From NCBI RefSeq assembly GCF_001654965.1, contig NZ_LXEV01000021.1, positions 1-64,000 on the forward strand: 64,000 nucleotides of DNA, written 5' to 3'. The DNA is from Proteus hauseri ATCC 700826 (lineage in GTDB: Bacteria; Pseudomonadota; Gammaproteobacteria; Enterobacterales; Enterobacteriaceae). A program made the position numbers and the translations under genes. The notes beneath the pieces are model-generated. The model was not told the origin of the DNA and made no database searches. It saw nothing but the letters and a program-made list of their open reading frames with translations. Below, one piece after another: positions 26,862 through 37,219 of this stretch (position 1 is its first letter; the number at the start of each line of letters is the position of its first letter).

Positions 26862-27108
26862 GGAGGATACACGCTTGTTTAGAGTGTGTAAATAGAAGTC
26901 AGCAAGCTTTAATTATTAAAAAAGTGAGTAAAAATAACACAATAGAAACCCTATGCTATATAAATCAATGAATTAACATCAAGGGAATAAGAAATAAAAG
27001 AGAAATCAAAGAGTAAAAAAGGAGAGGTTTAATTTAAAAAAAGGGATTACAAACATTATCCTGAACAAAAAACATCCAGAATAATGAAGGAGATAGCTAA
27101 AAAATAAA

Positions 27109-27546
27109 TTATTTTTGATAAAATTGATGGTTTTTCCATAAAGCAATGGAATTACGGCTTGCCTCAAAATGAGGTTCTGGCAAGTTATCAGGCGAACACC
27201 AGCGAAGTTCTGAGCATTTATCGGGTTCCATCAGCGTTGGTTCACCATTTTTGAATTGTGCTAACATACAAATAGAAACAGTATGTTTTCCTTCTTGCTG
27301 ATAAGTTTCTAAGTTATTACTGATGCCTATCACTTTAGGTGCATCGATAGTGATACCTATTTCTTCTTCAATTTCACGGATTGCACATTGTTCAAAGGTT
27401 TCACCGGGGTCAACATGACCACCAAAAATTGACCAGTAAGGCGCATGTGATCCACAACGTTTTCCTAATAACACTTCACCTTTTTCATTGACGATAATTA
27501 CACCAACACCGACTACTACATACTTAGCCGTATCTACAGCAGACAT
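27109..27546 (-). CDS. NUDIX hydrolase
   Basis: 145 residues with a complete Nudix box: GGHVDPGETFEQCAIREIEE followed by EIG (about residues 43-65), matching GX5EX7REUXEEXGU. NUDIX enzymes hydrolyse nucleoside diphosphates linked to another group; specificity cannot be told. The FGGHVDPGE form and the length resemble nucleotide-triphosphate or coenzyme-type MutT-like members. Monocistronic, in a gap between nfo and mtr. Confidence 0.88.
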   Translation of the reverse strand: MSAVDTAKYVVVGVGVIIVNEKGEVLLGKRCGSHAPYWSIFGGHVDPGETFEQCAIREIEEEIGITIDAPKVIGISNNLETYQQEGKHTVSICMLAQFKNGEPTLMEPDKCSELRWCSPDNLPEPHFEASRNSIALWKNHQFYQK

Positions 27547-27740
27547 TTGATACTCCTTATTTTTTATATTGGTAGAGAAAAGTCATTTTTACGAGGGTAT
27601 TGTCCTTGGGCTACTTTAAAAGTTCAAGGATAGCATGGGATGTTTTGCTGAATGAAAAACAGGGTTGGTGATAAAATAGCTCCCTTGGTATTTATGATAA
27701 AAATGGCCTTAGGAGCAATAATCATTTCGTTTAATGGTGA

Positions 27741-28586
27741 TTAATTAATTTGCTGTGATTTTAGCCATGCAATTTCGTCAGGCCAAATATCAGGATTAAT
27801 AGTTTCTAAAATAAGTGGGATATGATCAAAACGATCATCTTGCATAATATATGTAAAAGGCACTTTGCCTATATTGCCTTCTCCTAAACTATGGTGGCGG
27901 TCTACGCGGCTTGCTAATTCACTTTTTGCATCATTTAAATGCATTGCTTTTAAATACTGAAACCCAACAATTTGGCCAAATTCAGCAAAGGTTTTTTCGC
28001 AATTTTCAACAGTACGCAAATCATATCCTGCTGCGAATGTATGACACGTATCAATACATACACCAACCCGAGATTTATCTTCCACGCTATCAATAATAGC
28101 GGCGAGATGTTCAAAGCGAAAACCTAAGTTAGTGCCTTGTCCCGCAGTATTTTCGATAACGGCGGTAACGTTTTGTGTTTTATCTAATGTAATATTGATG
28201 GATTCCGCGATACGTTTTAGGCATTTATCGATATCGATTTTATTTAAATGGCTTCCGGGATGGAAATTGAGTAGTTCGATACCTAATTGTTCACAACGTT
28301 GCATTTCATCTAAAAATGCGTCTCTTGATTTTTCTAGTGCTTCTTCTTCAGGATGACCTAAATTAATCAAATAGCTATCATGAGGTAAGATTTGAGAAGC
28401 TGTATAGCCATAAATTTCACAATTATTTTTAAATTTATCAATAACTTCGCTGGCTAATGGCGCTGCTTTCCACTGACGTTGATTTTTAGTAAATAGGGCA
28501 AATGCAGTAGCTTTTATTTCATGTGCGCGCAATACTGCTTGATCGACGCCACCAGCGGCACTGACATGTGCGCCAATAAATTTCAT
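27741..28586 (-). CDS. nfo: Endonuclease IV (AP endonuclease)
   Basis: 281 residues beginning [20 protein letters not shown], close to E. coli Nfo (285). It is a TIM-barrel enzyme with three zinc ions; visible ligands are in [25 protein letters not shown] and MHLNDAK, then DRHHSLGEG. It cuts DNA 5-prime of abasic sites and removes damaged 3-prime ends. The open frame extends 30 codons upstream, but 28586 is the family start with AGGAGAG before it. In E. coli nfo is SoxRS-induced; no soxbox was identified here. Confidence 0.95.
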   Translation of the reverse strand: MKFIGAHVSAAGGVDQAVLRAHEIKATAFALFTKNQRQWKAAPLASEVIDKFKNNCEIYGYTASQILPHDSYLINLGHPEEEALEKSRDAFLDEMQRCEQLGIELLNFHPGSHLNKIDIDKCLKRIAESINITLDKTQNVTAVIENTAGQGTNLGFRFEHLAAIIDSVEDKSRVGVCIDTCHTFAAGYDLRTVENCEKTFAEFGQIVGFQYLKAMHLNDAKSELASRVDRHHSLGEGNIGKVPFTYIMQDDRFDHIPLILETINPDIWPDEIAWLKSQQIN

Positions 28587-28670
28587 GACTCTCTCCTTAG
28601 ATTTTATTTCACACCACGATAACAAATATAAAAGTGTATAACACCATATTGATATGTTAAATGCAAAAAA

Positions 28671-28693
28671 GCGCAACTGATTTACAGTTGCGC
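28671..28693 (-). terminator. Terminator of yeiH
   Basis: GCGCAACTG (28671-28679) pairs with CAGTTGCGC (28685-28693); on the minus strand six T follow. It lies 80 bases after the yeiH stop. Confidence 0.9.
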
Positions 28694-28774
28694 AAGAGGA
28701 AAATAATTTTCAAGGAGGAAAGCTGAGCTTTAAATTTTTTATAAATCGTTATTAATAGCTTGTTGGCGTAAGAA

Positions 28775-29863
28775 CTAAGCCATTAATACCGATTGAATAA
28801 AGATATTAATAAAAGCGCCTCCAATAGTCAGCCAGAAAAAGAGAAATAATGCTAACAGCAGCGGTTTAACCCCCGCTTGGCGAATTGCGCTAATATGAGT
28901 TGTTAAGCCCAAAGCAACCATTGCCATTGCCAATAAAATGGTATCAATAGTCACAATATAGCTTACTAATACAGCCGGAATTAAATTTAAAGAGTTAAAA
29001 CCGGCCATTAAGATAAAGAACACAGCAAACCAAGGTATGGTAATTGGGCTTTTTTGTGCAACACCTTCGCTATTTTTATTATTCTTTTTACTTAAGTAAG
29101 TAGAAAGAATAATTAAGAAAGGCGCTAACATCATAACGCGGATCATTTTACTGATAACCGCTGCATTTTCTGCATCAGGACTTATTGAGTGGCCAACAGC
29201 AACGACCTGAGCAACTTCATGAATAGTTGAACCAGAAAAGATACCAAAAGTTTCTTCATTAAAAGGCAACCAACCTGCAAACGCATTTAAATGGAAAAAC
29301 CAAGGGTAAAGGAAAATACCAATAGTGCCAAAAATAACTACGGTTGATACAGCAACTGCGACTTGACTTGCTTGTGCTTTAACAACCGGTTCTGTTGCCA
29401 TAACGGCGGCGGCACCACAAATACTGCTACCAGCACCAATCAAAATGACAGTCTGTTCATCTAAACCAAAGTATTTTTTACCTATCCACATAGCAATAAG
29501 GAAGGTTGATGTCAGCATAATGGCGTCAATAATCAGCCCTGTGGCACCCACATCGGCAATTTGCTGAAACGTCAGTCTAAAGCCATAAAGAATAATACCC
29601 GCTCGTAATAAATAATGTTTCGCAAACTTAACACCGTCATCGCTATAAGGTTTTGCAACGGGATAAAACGTATTACCAATAATAATACCGAATAAGATAG
29701 CTAGTGTTAAAGCGCCTAATCCCATGTTGGAAAACCAAGGAATATCACCCACAAAAATAGCGAGAGCGGTTAGTATTCCTGTTAGTAATAAACCGGGGAT
29801 CCAACGATAAATTGGCATAAAATATTTTTTAGCTAATGTCATAGATTGAGTTTGCTCAGACAT
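28775..29863 (-). CDS. yeiH: UPF0324 inner-membrane protein YeiH
   Basis: 362 residues with about ten transmembrane helices; blocks [38 protein letters not shown] and [12 protein letters not shown] identify UPF0324/YeiH. It has been proposed to be a sulfate or sulfite-type transporter, but function is not established. The start at 29863 (MSEQTQ) follows a GGTTTTTC-type region; the open frame reaches 29 codons further upstream. It is divergent from yeiE, which likely controls it. Confidence 0.85.
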   Translation of the reverse strand: MSEQTQSMTLAKKYFMPIYRWIPGLLLTGILTALAIFVGDIPWFSNMGLGALTLAILFGIIIGNTFYPVAKPYSDDGVKFAKHYLLRAGIILYGFRLTFQQIADVGATGLIIDAIMLTSTFLIAMWIGKKYFGLDEQTVILIGAGSSICGAAAVMATEPVVKAQASQVAVAVSTVVIFGTIGIFLYPWFFHLNAFAGWLPFNEETFGIFSGSTIHEVAQVVAVGHSISPDAENAAVISKMIRVMMLAPFLIILSTYLSKKNNKNSEGVAQKSPITIPWFAVFFILMAGFNSLNLIPAVLVSYIVTIDTILLAMAMVALGLTTHISAIRQAGVKPLLLALFLFFWLTIGGAFINIFIQSVLMA

Positions 29864-30041
29864 AGAAAAACCTTGCTTATATAAATTTAGCATAAGCATA
29901 TAACAAATAATCTTATTTATTAAACTCATTATTTTTATAATAATGACCACTAAAACTAATAGATGTATATTTTATCAATTGTTCTTGGTATGTTATTGGT
30001 TTGTGGATAGTATGTTATGACAATGACAGCAAAAAGGTGGT

Positions 30042-30941
30042 ATGGATATGCGAATTACGTTGCGGCAACTGGAAGTGTTTACGGAAGTACTCAAGTGCGG
30101 TTCTACAACGCAAGCGTCACAACAACTGGCATTATCTCAGTCTGCCGTCAGTGCTTCTTTAACTGATTTAGAGAGCCAATTGGGCGTACAGCTTTTTGAT
30201 AGAGTTGGAAAACGTTTAGTCACAAATGAACACGGGCGGTTACTTTATCCCAGAGCACTTTCTTTACTCGAGCGAGCCACAGAAGTAGAACAACTGTTTC
30301 AGGCAGGAAATGGCGCATTACGTATCGCTGCAAGTACCACTATTGGTAACTATATTTTGCCGCAAATGCTGGGACATTATCATCGTAATTATCCTGATAT
30401 TCCTTTAGAAATGAGCATCGGAAATACAGAAGAAGTGGTTAAATTGGTGAGTGAGTTTCGAGTTGATTTAGGTCTTATTGAAGGCGCTTGTCAAAGTTCG
30501 GAGCTTATTAGCCAAAAATGGTTATTAGATGAGATGGTCATTTTTTGTTCTCCCGATCATGCTTTAGCAAAAAGTAAAAGTGTAACTTTGGCTGATTTAC
30601 AATCAGCACCTTGGATTTTACGAGAAAACGGATCAGGTACACGAGATGTGCTTAATCATCTTTTATTTGCATCATTACCCGGTTATCGCATTGAAATGGA
30701 GTTAGGAAATTCAGAGGCGATAAAGCATGCTGTTATGTATGAAATGGGTATTAGCTGTTTATCACGCCGAGTAATAGAAGAACAGCTTAAAAATGGCACA
30801 CTAAAAGAGATTAAGGTAGAGGGATTAACGCTGCAACGTACTTTATATCCGGTTTATCATCGTCAAAAACATGTATCGGATGCGCTAAAAAAACTACTTA
30901 AATATTGTAATGCAGAACATTTAATCAGCAATTTTTCATAA
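30042..30941 (+). CDS. yeiE: LysR-type regulator YeiE
   Basis: 299 residues. The winged helix at about 5-65 reads [20 protein letters not shown] and [17 protein letters not shown]; a LysR effector domain follows. It matches E. coli YeiE in sequence and in place between yeiH and lysP. YeiE has been linked to lysP activation and sulfite or motility responses in Enterobacterales. AAGGTGG precedes the ATG; the Met two codons later is an alternative start. Confidence 0.9.
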   Translation: MDMRITLRQLEVFTEVLKCGSTTQASQQLALSQSAVSASLTDLESQLGVQLFDRVGKRLVTNEHGRLLYPRALSLLERATEVEQLFQAGNGALRIAASTTIGNYILPQMLGHYHRNYPDIPLEMSIGNTEEVVKLVSEFRVDLGLIEGACQSSELISQKWLLDEMVIFCSPDHALAKSKSVTLADLQSAPWILRENGSGTRDVLNHLLFASLPGYRIEMELGNSEAIKHAVMYEMGISCLSRRVIEEQLKNGTLKEIKVEGLTLQRTLYPVYHRQKHVSDALKKLLKYCNAEHLISNFS

Positions 30942-31059
30942 ATTGCTAATAATGGACGCTCGATCATGAAGGTATCTTATAATCATGGCTCCTTACTATT
31001 CACGACTGGTAGATTTGCATACAATCCTCATAGGACAGTGAATAGAAAAGTGGAATGAT

Positions 31060-32547
31060 ATGTCAGAACAACAAAATGGTGCGGCCAATTCGGGCGCAGT
31101 ACGTACTTTGCGTCGAGAGTTAAAGGCGCGACATTTAGCGATGATCGCTATTGGTGGTTCAATTGGTACAGGGCTTTTTGTCGCATCAGGTGCGACTGTT
31201 GCACAAGCTGGCCCTGGTGGAGCATTACTCTCCTATGCATTAATTGGGCTGATGGTTTATTTTTTGATGACGAGCCTTGGTGAATTGGCTGCATTTATGC
31301 CAGTTTCAGGTTCTTTTTCAACTTATGGTTCTAAATATGTTGAAGAAGGTTTTGGTTTCGCATTGGGATGGAACTATTGGTATAACTGGGCGGTAACAAT
31401 TGCGGTTGACCTTGTTGCTGCGCAATTAGTGATGCTTTATTGGTTCCCTGACATCGATGGCTGGATCTGGAGCGCGCTTTTCCTTGGCGTTATCTTTCTG
31501 CTTAACTATATTTCGGTAAAAGGTTTTGGTGAAGCAGAATACTGGTTCTCGTTAATTAAAGTCACTACAGTCATCATCTTTATTATTGTCGGTATTGCGA
31601 TGATAACCGGAATAATGAAGGGGGCAGAGAACGCGGGTTGGCACAATTGGGAAATTGGTGATGCACCTTTTGCTGGTGGATTTGCGGCGATGATTGGTGT
31701 GGCAATGATTGTTGGTTTCTCATTCCAAGGTACTGAGTTAATTGGTATCGCGGCGGGTGAATCTAAGGATCCGGCTAAAAACATTCCCAAAGCAGTGCGT
31801 AAAGTGTTTTGGCGTATCTTATTATTTTATATTTTTGCTATTTTAATTATTAGCTTAATCATTCCTTATACAGATCCTAACTTGCTGCGTAATGATGTTG
31901 GCGATATTAGTGTAAGTCCATTTACGTTAGTATTCCAAAATGCAGGATTACTTTCTGCTGCGGCAATTATGAATGCAGTTATTCTTACTGCGGTACTTTC
32001 TGCTGGTAACTCGGGAATGTACGCCTCAACGCGTATGTTATTTACCCTAGCAAGAGAAGGTAAAGCACCAAAATTCTTTGGTAAATTATCCAAAAATGGT
32101 GTGCCACGTAATGCGCTTTATGCCACAACTGTTGTTGCCGGATTATGTTTTTTAAGTTCAATGTATGGTAACCAAACTGTTTATCTATGGTTATTAAATA
32201 CCTCAGGTATGACAGGCTTTATTGCATGGTTAGGTATTGCGATTAGTCATTACCGTTTCCGTAAAGGTTATGTATCTCAAGGTCGTGATTTAAATGACTT
32301 ACCCTATCGCTCGGGCTTTTTCCCAATTGGGCCTATCTTTGCTTTTGTATTGTGTTTAATTATTACATTAGGGCAAAATTATCAGGCCTTTTTAGCGGAT
32401 ACCATTGATTGGTATGGTGCAATTGCAACCTATATTGGTATTCCATTATTCTTACTGATTTGGTTCTCTTATAAGATTGTGAAGAAAACACGCTTTATTC
32501 GTTATAGCGAAATGGAATTTCCAACACATATTGAGAATAAAAAGTAA
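31060..32547 (+). CDS. lysP: Lysine-specific permease LysP
   Basis: A 495-residue, 12-helix APC-family symporter almost colinear with E. coli LysP (489): RELKARHLAMIAIGGSIGTG, FALGWNYWYNWAVTIAVDLV, GFSFQGTELIGIAAGES and GNSGMYASTRMLFTLA. It brings in lysine with protons; in E. coli it also acts as a co-sensor with CadC. It follows yeiE with a 118-base gap containing a likely promoter. Confidence 0.95.
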   Translation: MSEQQNGAANSGAVRTLRRELKARHLAMIAIGGSIGTGLFVASGATVAQAGPGGALLSYALIGLMVYFLMTSLGELAAFMPVSGSFSTYGSKYVEEGFGFALGWNYWYNWAVTIAVDLVAAQLVMLYWFPDIDGWIWSALFLGVIFLLNYISVKGFGEAEYWFSLIKVTTVIIFIIVGIAMITGIMKGAENAGWHNWEIGDAPFAGGFAAMIGVAMIVGFSFQGTELIGIAAGESKDPAKNIPKAVRKVFWRILLFYIFAILIISLIIPYTDPNLLRNDVGDISVSPFTLVFQNAGLLSAAAIMNAVILTAVLSAGNSGMYASTRMLFTLAREGKAPKFFGKLSKNGVPRNALYATTVVAGLCFLSSMYGNQTVYLWLLNTSGMTGFIAWLGIAISHYRFRKGYVSQGRDLNDLPYRSGFFPIGPIFAFVLCLIITLGQNYQAFLADTIDWYGAIATYIGIPLFLLIWFSYKIVKKTRFIRYSEMEFPTHIENKK

Positions 32548-32578
32548 TCTAATTTAGTTTTATTAAATTAAGTTATAA

Positions 32579-32625
32579 AACGCCTGATTTGTGATTTAGA
32601 TCACATAAAATCAGGCGTTTTTTTT
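32579..32625 (+). terminator. Terminator of lysP containing a CRP-like palindrome
   Basis: AACGCCTGATTT (32579-32590) pairs with AAATCAGGCGTT (32608-32619) and eight T follow. The loop region itself contains TGTGATTTAGATCACA (32590-32605), which both extends the hairpin and fits the CRP consensus TGTGA-N6-TCACA exactly. Confidence 0.85.
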
Positions 32626-33124
32626 ATTTTTTAATCAACTAATTGCGCAAATCACATAAAAAATAGATTTAAATTAGTAATCGCATTGATAAGTATTCTT
32701 ATTTGCTTTATTGTTAGCGAAGAATCTATTTACATAATTTATTCACATAATCATGTGATGATGGTGCTATTGGTTGTAGGCGAAATGTTTAATACAAATC
32801 AAGTAACGACAAACGCTATAAGAAATAATCCGATAAATAGTCAATCTATTTCTCTTGATATCGCGAGCCTGTGTTTTTTAACCACCGCTACAACTGCGTT
32901 CAATTTACAAATAACTCTTCGTCATATAATAATTTATACAGCAGATATAATTCACCGTATAATATTTTGGCGACTTAGTTTTTTGTTGAATGCATCATCT
33001 TGCATAAATAACGTTTTTTTTGCTCTTAAAAAACAATTAACGAGTTGTACGATAGCTTTTTGCTTTTTTAACCCGCAAGTAAAAGCTAAAAAACAGAACA
33101 AAAATAATAGGTACAACAAGTAAT
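32626..33124. other. Long upstream region of the iron ABC genes
   Basis: About 500 bases. TGATAAGTATTCTTA (32687-32701) matches 12 of 14 fixed positions of the 7-1-7 Fur motif and is a candidate Fur site. An open frame of 145 codons spans 32686-33123, but it has no ribosome site, an unusual composition and no recognisable protein. I treat it as chance. A leader RNA or a lost gene (for example a binding protein) is possible. Confidence 0.4.
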
Positions 33125-34213
33125 ATGAGCCTTCTTTCAGAGCCGCTAACTGTTGAGGAGCGTGAAAAAAACGCTTCTGAATATGTCAAAGCGCACTATC
33201 GCCAAATGATGAATAAGCGTGTGTTATGGCTGGGTGTGATTGTTTTAATCATTTGTGGTTCTGTTGTTATCGACTTTACCATGGGGCCTTCAGGGCTATC
33301 GTTAGAAAAACTGCTAACAACACTGTTTCAGCCTAGTTTGGTTGATGCAGGTTCAAGAGTGATTGTGTGGGATATCCGTTTACCTTACGCCTTAATGGCG
33401 GTTGTGGTTGGTATGTCTCTTGGGTTAGCAGGTGCAGAAATGCAAACTATTTTAAATAACCCATTAGCGAGCCCATTTACGCTGGGGTTATCTAACGCAG
33501 CTTCATTTGGTGCTGCATTGGCTATCGTTTTAGGTATTGGTATTCCGGGTATTCCAGATCAATGGCTTATCTCTGCGAATGCATTTATTTTTGCTTTATT
33601 ATCAGCGTTACTATTAGACGGTATTACACGTTGGACAAAAGTACCCACCTCTGGCGTAGTGTTGTTTGGTATCGCCATGGTATTTACTTTTAATGCACTG
33701 GTTTCAATGATGCAATTTATTGCCACAGAAGACACGTTACAAGGTTTAGTTTTTTGGACAATGGGCAGCTTAGCGCGAGCAACATGGATAAAACTAGGGG
33801 TAATGGCAGGGGCTTTTGCCATTATTATGACGATTTCATGGATGAGTTCATGGAAATTAACCGCATTGCGCTTAGGTGAAGATAGAGCGATTAGCTTTGG
33901 TATTGATGTTAAACGCTTAAGATTAGGCTCGCTGTTACGCATTAGTATTTTAACGGCGCTTGCGGTTGCATTTGTTGGGCCTATTGCGTTTATTGGCTTA
34001 GTTGCACCTCATATTGCTCGTATGATGTTTGGTGAAGATCATCGTTTTTATCTACCAGCAAGCGCATTAGTGGGGGCGTTAGTTTTATCTTTAGCCTCTA
34101 TTGCGTCTAAAAACCTAATACCAGGTGTAATTATTCCTGTTGGCATTGTGACATCATTAGTGGGTGTACCATTTTTCCTCAGTATGATTTTACGTCATAG
34201 AGGAAATATATAA
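33125..34213 (+). CDS. FecCD-family iron ABC transporter permease
   Basis: 362 residues of BtuC/FecCD type. A cytoplasmic N-terminal extension (about 30 residues) is followed by about ten helices. Family blocks are WDIRLPYALMAVVVGMSLGLAG, GAEMQTILNNPLASPFTLG, FWTMGSLARATW and GPIAFIGLVAPHIARMMFGEDHR. It should move a ferric-siderophore through the inner membrane. Its stop TAA overlaps the ATPase ATG (TAATG), so the two are translationally coupled. No periplasmic binding protein gene is present beside it. Confidence 0.92.
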   Translation: MSLLSEPLTVEEREKNASEYVKAHYRQMMNKRVLWLGVIVLIICGSVVIDFTMGPSGLSLEKLLTTLFQPSLVDAGSRVIVWDIRLPYALMAVVVGMSLGLAGAEMQTILNNPLASPFTLGLSNAASFGAALAIVLGIGIPGIPDQWLISANAFIFALLSALLLDGITRWTKVPTSGVVLFGIAMVFTFNALVSMMQFIATEDTLQGLVFWTMGSLARATWIKLGVMAGAFAIIMTISWMSSWKLTALRLGEDRAISFGIDVKRLRLGSLLRISILTALAVAFVGPIAFIGLVAPHIARMMFGEDHRFYLPASALVGALVLSLASIASKNLIPGVIIPVGIVTSLVGVPFFLSMILRHRGNI

Positions 34214-35001
34214 TGATTGAAGGATTGCAAATACAAAACTTTAGCGCCGGTTACGCTAAACATATCATTATTAATTCGCTTAATGTTGCGCCATTACCAA
34301 AAGGTAAAGTCACGGTATTATTAGGGCCTAATGGCAGTGGGAAATCGACATTATTAAGAGCATTAGCAGGATTAAATAAATCATCAGGCACAGTAAGTTT
34401 AGATGGCAATAATCTTGGCACAATGAATTTTGCCGAACGGGCTCAAAACGTGGTTTATTTACCACAAACTTTACCTGCTGGTGTGCATTTACATGTATTA
34501 GAATCCATTATTGTTGCCCAACGCGCTTCTGGTGGATTACATAATGAGCATAGCGAAGCTGAAGTAATGAATTTATTACGTCAGTTAGGTATTGAACATT
34601 TAGCATTACGCTATTTAGATCAATTATCCGGTGGGCAAAAACAATTAGTCGGACTCGCTCAATCATTAATAAGGCAGCCTTCGTTATTGTTATTGGATGA
34701 GCCGTTAAGTGCGCTAGATCTTAATTATCAATATCACGTAATGGATTTAGTGGCAAAAGAAACACATCATCGAAATATTATTACGGTTGTCGTTGTCCAC
34801 GATATAAATATCGCACTACGTCATGGTGAACATATATTAATGCTAAAACAAGGGCAATTAATTGCTCAGGGTAAACCTGGCGAAGTGATAACGCCAGAAA
34901 GCCTTGCTGATGTATATGGTGTTAAAGGCAGATTGGAATATTGTTCACAAGGAGTTCCTCAAATTATTATTGATGGATTAGTGAAGAAAATAGAGAAGTA
35001 A
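34213..35001 (+). CDS. Iron ABC transporter ATP-binding protein
   Basis: 262 residues with Walker A GPNGSGKST (about 37-45), Q-loop YLPQTLP, signature LSGGQKQLVGLAQ, Walker B LLLLDEPLSALD and the H-loop VVVHDIN. It is the FepC/FecE type. It powers the permease encoded by the overlapping upstream gene. The TonB-dependent receptor follows after 155 bases, so the three probably handle one siderophore. Confidence 0.93.
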   Translation: MIEGLQIQNFSAGYAKHIIINSLNVAPLPKGKVTVLLGPNGSGKSTLLRALAGLNKSSGTVSLDGNNLGTMNFAERAQNVVYLPQTLPAGVHLHVLESIIVAQRASGGLHNEHSEAEVMNLLRQLGIEHLALRYLDQLSGGQKQLVGLAQSLIRQPSLLLLDEPLSALDLNYQYHVMDLVAKETHHRNIITVVVVHDINIALRHGEHILMLKQGQLIAQGKPGEVITPESLADVYGVKGRLEYCSQGVPQIIIDGLVKKIEK

Positions 35002-35129
35002 AAATAAAGCAGTAAATATAGGGAAGTAATAAATAGGGATATAAAAATAATATTAAAATAACCAAGGGTAATTAATTTTATTCCCCTTATTGTCGAGCAA
35101 TTGTCGGTATATCCATCTATATAACTTAC

Positions 35130-35143
35130 AGAATATATATTCT
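35130..35143. promoter_or_regulatory. Palindrome AGAATATATATTCT before the receptor gene
   Basis: A perfect 14-base palindrome directly before the GGAGAG ribosome site of the TonB-receptor gene. It could be an operator or an RNA hairpin near the start. No strong Fur box was found in this gap. Confidence 0.35.
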
Positions 35144-35156
35144 TGGAGAGTCGGGA

Positions 35157-37136
35157 ATGGTAGTGTTAAATAAAAATAAAATCGCGCTGAGTGTTATTGC
35201 TGCAATTGCAACAAGTTTTGTAATGACTGCATCAGCAGAAAATACAGAAAGACTTCTTGTAACGACGGCTTCTGGTTTTAAACAAACCGTAGAAGATGCA
35301 CCGGCATCGGTTTCTGTTGTGACACGTGAACAATTAGAAACTAAAGCTTATCGCGATGTTACTGATGCCCTAAAAGATGTACCGGGTGTATTAGTGACAG
35401 GCGGTGGTAGTAGCTCAGATATTAGTATTCGTGGTATGGATGCTAAATATACCATGATCTTAGTTGATGGTAAGCGTGTAGCATCGCGTGAAACGCGTCC
35501 TAATAGTGATAACGCAGGGATAGAGCAGGGGTGGTTACCGCCATTACCGGCTATCGAACGTATTGAAGTTGTACGTGGGCCAATGTCTTCTTTATATGGT
35601 TCTGATGCAATGGGCGGTGTTATCAATATTATCACTCGTAAAGCGCAGAAAGAGTGGAACTTTAGTTTACGTGCTGATACCACATTAACTGAACGTCAAA
35701 ACTCAGGTAATACTGGGCAAGGTAGCTTCTATGCTGCGGGGCCACTAATTGAAAATCTTTTAGGCTTAAAAGTTCAAGGTCAATATTCACATCGTGGTGA
35801 AGATAAATTTGCTGATGGTTATAATCGCCAAATTACAGCAAGTGGTGGTGGTACATTAAGCTGGACACCAGATGAGAAAAATACGATAGATTTTGAATTT
35901 AAAAAGGATAATCAACATCGTGATGCTCGTTGGGATTATTCAGCTTCAGAGCGCTCTCGTAAATCTAAAAGCAGTTATTTTAGTAAATATGAGTTAACTC
36001 ATTACGCATTAACCCATGATGGGATTTATGATTTTGGTACAACGAATACTTATATCCAACGTGATGAGAATAATAATCCAAGTCGCAAAATGGAATACAA
36101 CGATACGACAATTCGTAATCAAACCGTATTCATGTTGGATACTCATACTTTAAGTGTTGGTGCTCAGTATCGCTTTGAAGAATTAAAAGATAGTAATAAT
36201 CACTTAGATAACGGTAGTAAATTAGATCGTTATAGTTGGGCGTTATTTGCAGAAGACGAGTGGGCTATCACCAATGACTTCGCATTAACGGGTGGTTTAC
36301 GTATGGATAAAGACGAAAAATACGGTACGCATTGGACACCACGAGTTTACGGTGTTTGGCATATGGCTGATGAATGGACGTTAAAAGGTGGTGTTTCTAC
36401 AGGCTATCGTTCACCAGACCTACGTCAAGCGACCAAAACATGGGGACAAGCCACAGGCGGCTCTGGTGGTAATGCAGTCATTTATGGTAATCCAGATCTA
36501 AAACCAGAAAAATCAGTGACCGAAGAAATTGGCATTATTTGGGATAACCGTGATAACTTAACAGCCAGTGTTACGGTTTATAATACTGATTTTAAAGATA
36601 AAATAACTGAACGCCGTATTTGTGATGACAAAGGTACGTTACCTGTTTGTACCAAAGAGCAGGGATATGGACATCAATATGACTTTATTAGTACGCGTGA
36701 AAACGTAGATAAAGCCAATATGCGCGGTGTTGAAGTTACAGGTAACTGGACTATCACACCAGAATGGAATTTAGCGGCTAACTACACCTTTACTGATTCT
36801 GAACAAAAGAGTGGAAACTTTAGTGGTAAGCCATTGAATAAGCAGCCTCGTCATATGGCAAATGCAACCTTAAACTGGGAAACCACACCAGAAATGGCAA
36901 CATGGGCACGTATTAATTTCCGTGGTAAAACATCGGATTATCTATCACGTACCAGCATGGCTTCAGGCACTCCATCCTATGCATTTGTTGATATTGGAAC
37001 GAGCTACAGCTTAACCAAACAATTAAATGTCATTGGTGGTGTTTATAACGTATTAGATCGTCGTATTAATTATGAAAACTTTAATACAACATTAGAAGGT
37101 CGTCGTTATAACATTGGTCTAAACTATAACTTCTAA
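35157..37136 (+). CDS. TonB-dependent siderophore receptor, CirA-like
   Basis: 659 residues. The signal peptide ends at ASA; a TonB-box-like ERLLVTTAS follows. The plug domain (about 40-155) has DAPASVSVVTREQLE, DVTDALKDVPGVLV, SIRGMDAKYTMILVDGKR and RIEVVRGPMSSLYGSDAMGG. A 22-strand barrel ends in the aromatic residue of GLNYNF. It is closest to the catecholate receptor CirA and related proteins. It should take up a ferric siderophore across the outer membrane. A receptor at this position next to plaP is known in P. mirabilis as a vaccine-candidate iron receptor (from memory). Strong terminator after it. Confidence 0.9.
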   Translation: MVVLNKNKIALSVIAAIATSFVMTASAENTERLLVTTASGFKQTVEDAPASVSVVTREQLETKAYRDVTDALKDVPGVLVTGGGSSSDISIRGMDAKYTMILVDGKRVASRETRPNSDNAGIEQGWLPPLPAIERIEVVRGPMSSLYGSDAMGGVINIITRKAQKEWNFSLRADTTLTERQNSGNTGQGSFYAAGPLIENLLGLKVQGQYSHRGEDKFADGYNRQITASGGGTLSWTPDEKNTIDFEFKKDNQHRDARWDYSASERSRKSKSSYFSKYELTHYALTHDGIYDFGTTNTYIQRDENNNPSRKMEYNDTTIRNQTVFMLDTHTLSVGAQYRFEELKDSNNHLDNGSKLDRYSWALFAEDEWAITNDFALTGGLRMDKDEKYGTHWTPRVYGVWHMADEWTLKGGVSTGYRSPDLRQATKTWGQATGGSGGNAVIYGNPDLKPEKSVTEEIGIIWDNRDNLTASVTVYNTDFKDKITERRICDDKGTLPVCTKEQGYGHQYDFISTRENVDKANMRGVEVTGNWTITPEWNLAANYTFTDSEQKSGNFSGKPLNKQPRHMANATLNWETTPEMATWARINFRGKTSDYLSRTSMASGTPSYAFVDIGTSYSLTKQLNVIGGVYNVLDRRINYENFNTTLEGRRYNIGLNYNF

Positions 37137-37192
37137 TAGCGTACTTTTAAGATAGTATTTTTTAAATAGTAATATCCTCAGGTTGTGTCATT

Positions 37193-37219
37193 AAGGCTCC
37201 ATTTTTATGGAGCCTTTTT
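37193..37219 (+). terminator. Terminator of receptor gene
   Basis: AAGGCTCCAT (37193-37202) and ATGGAGCCTT (37207-37216) with a 4-base loop and a run of T. Confidence 0.93.

Noticed and set aside
32686..33123. 145-codon open frame before the iron permease gene
   Set aside because: No ribosome-binding site, odd composition rich in Ile, Asn and Cys, and no family resemblance. It probably lies in a leader region.
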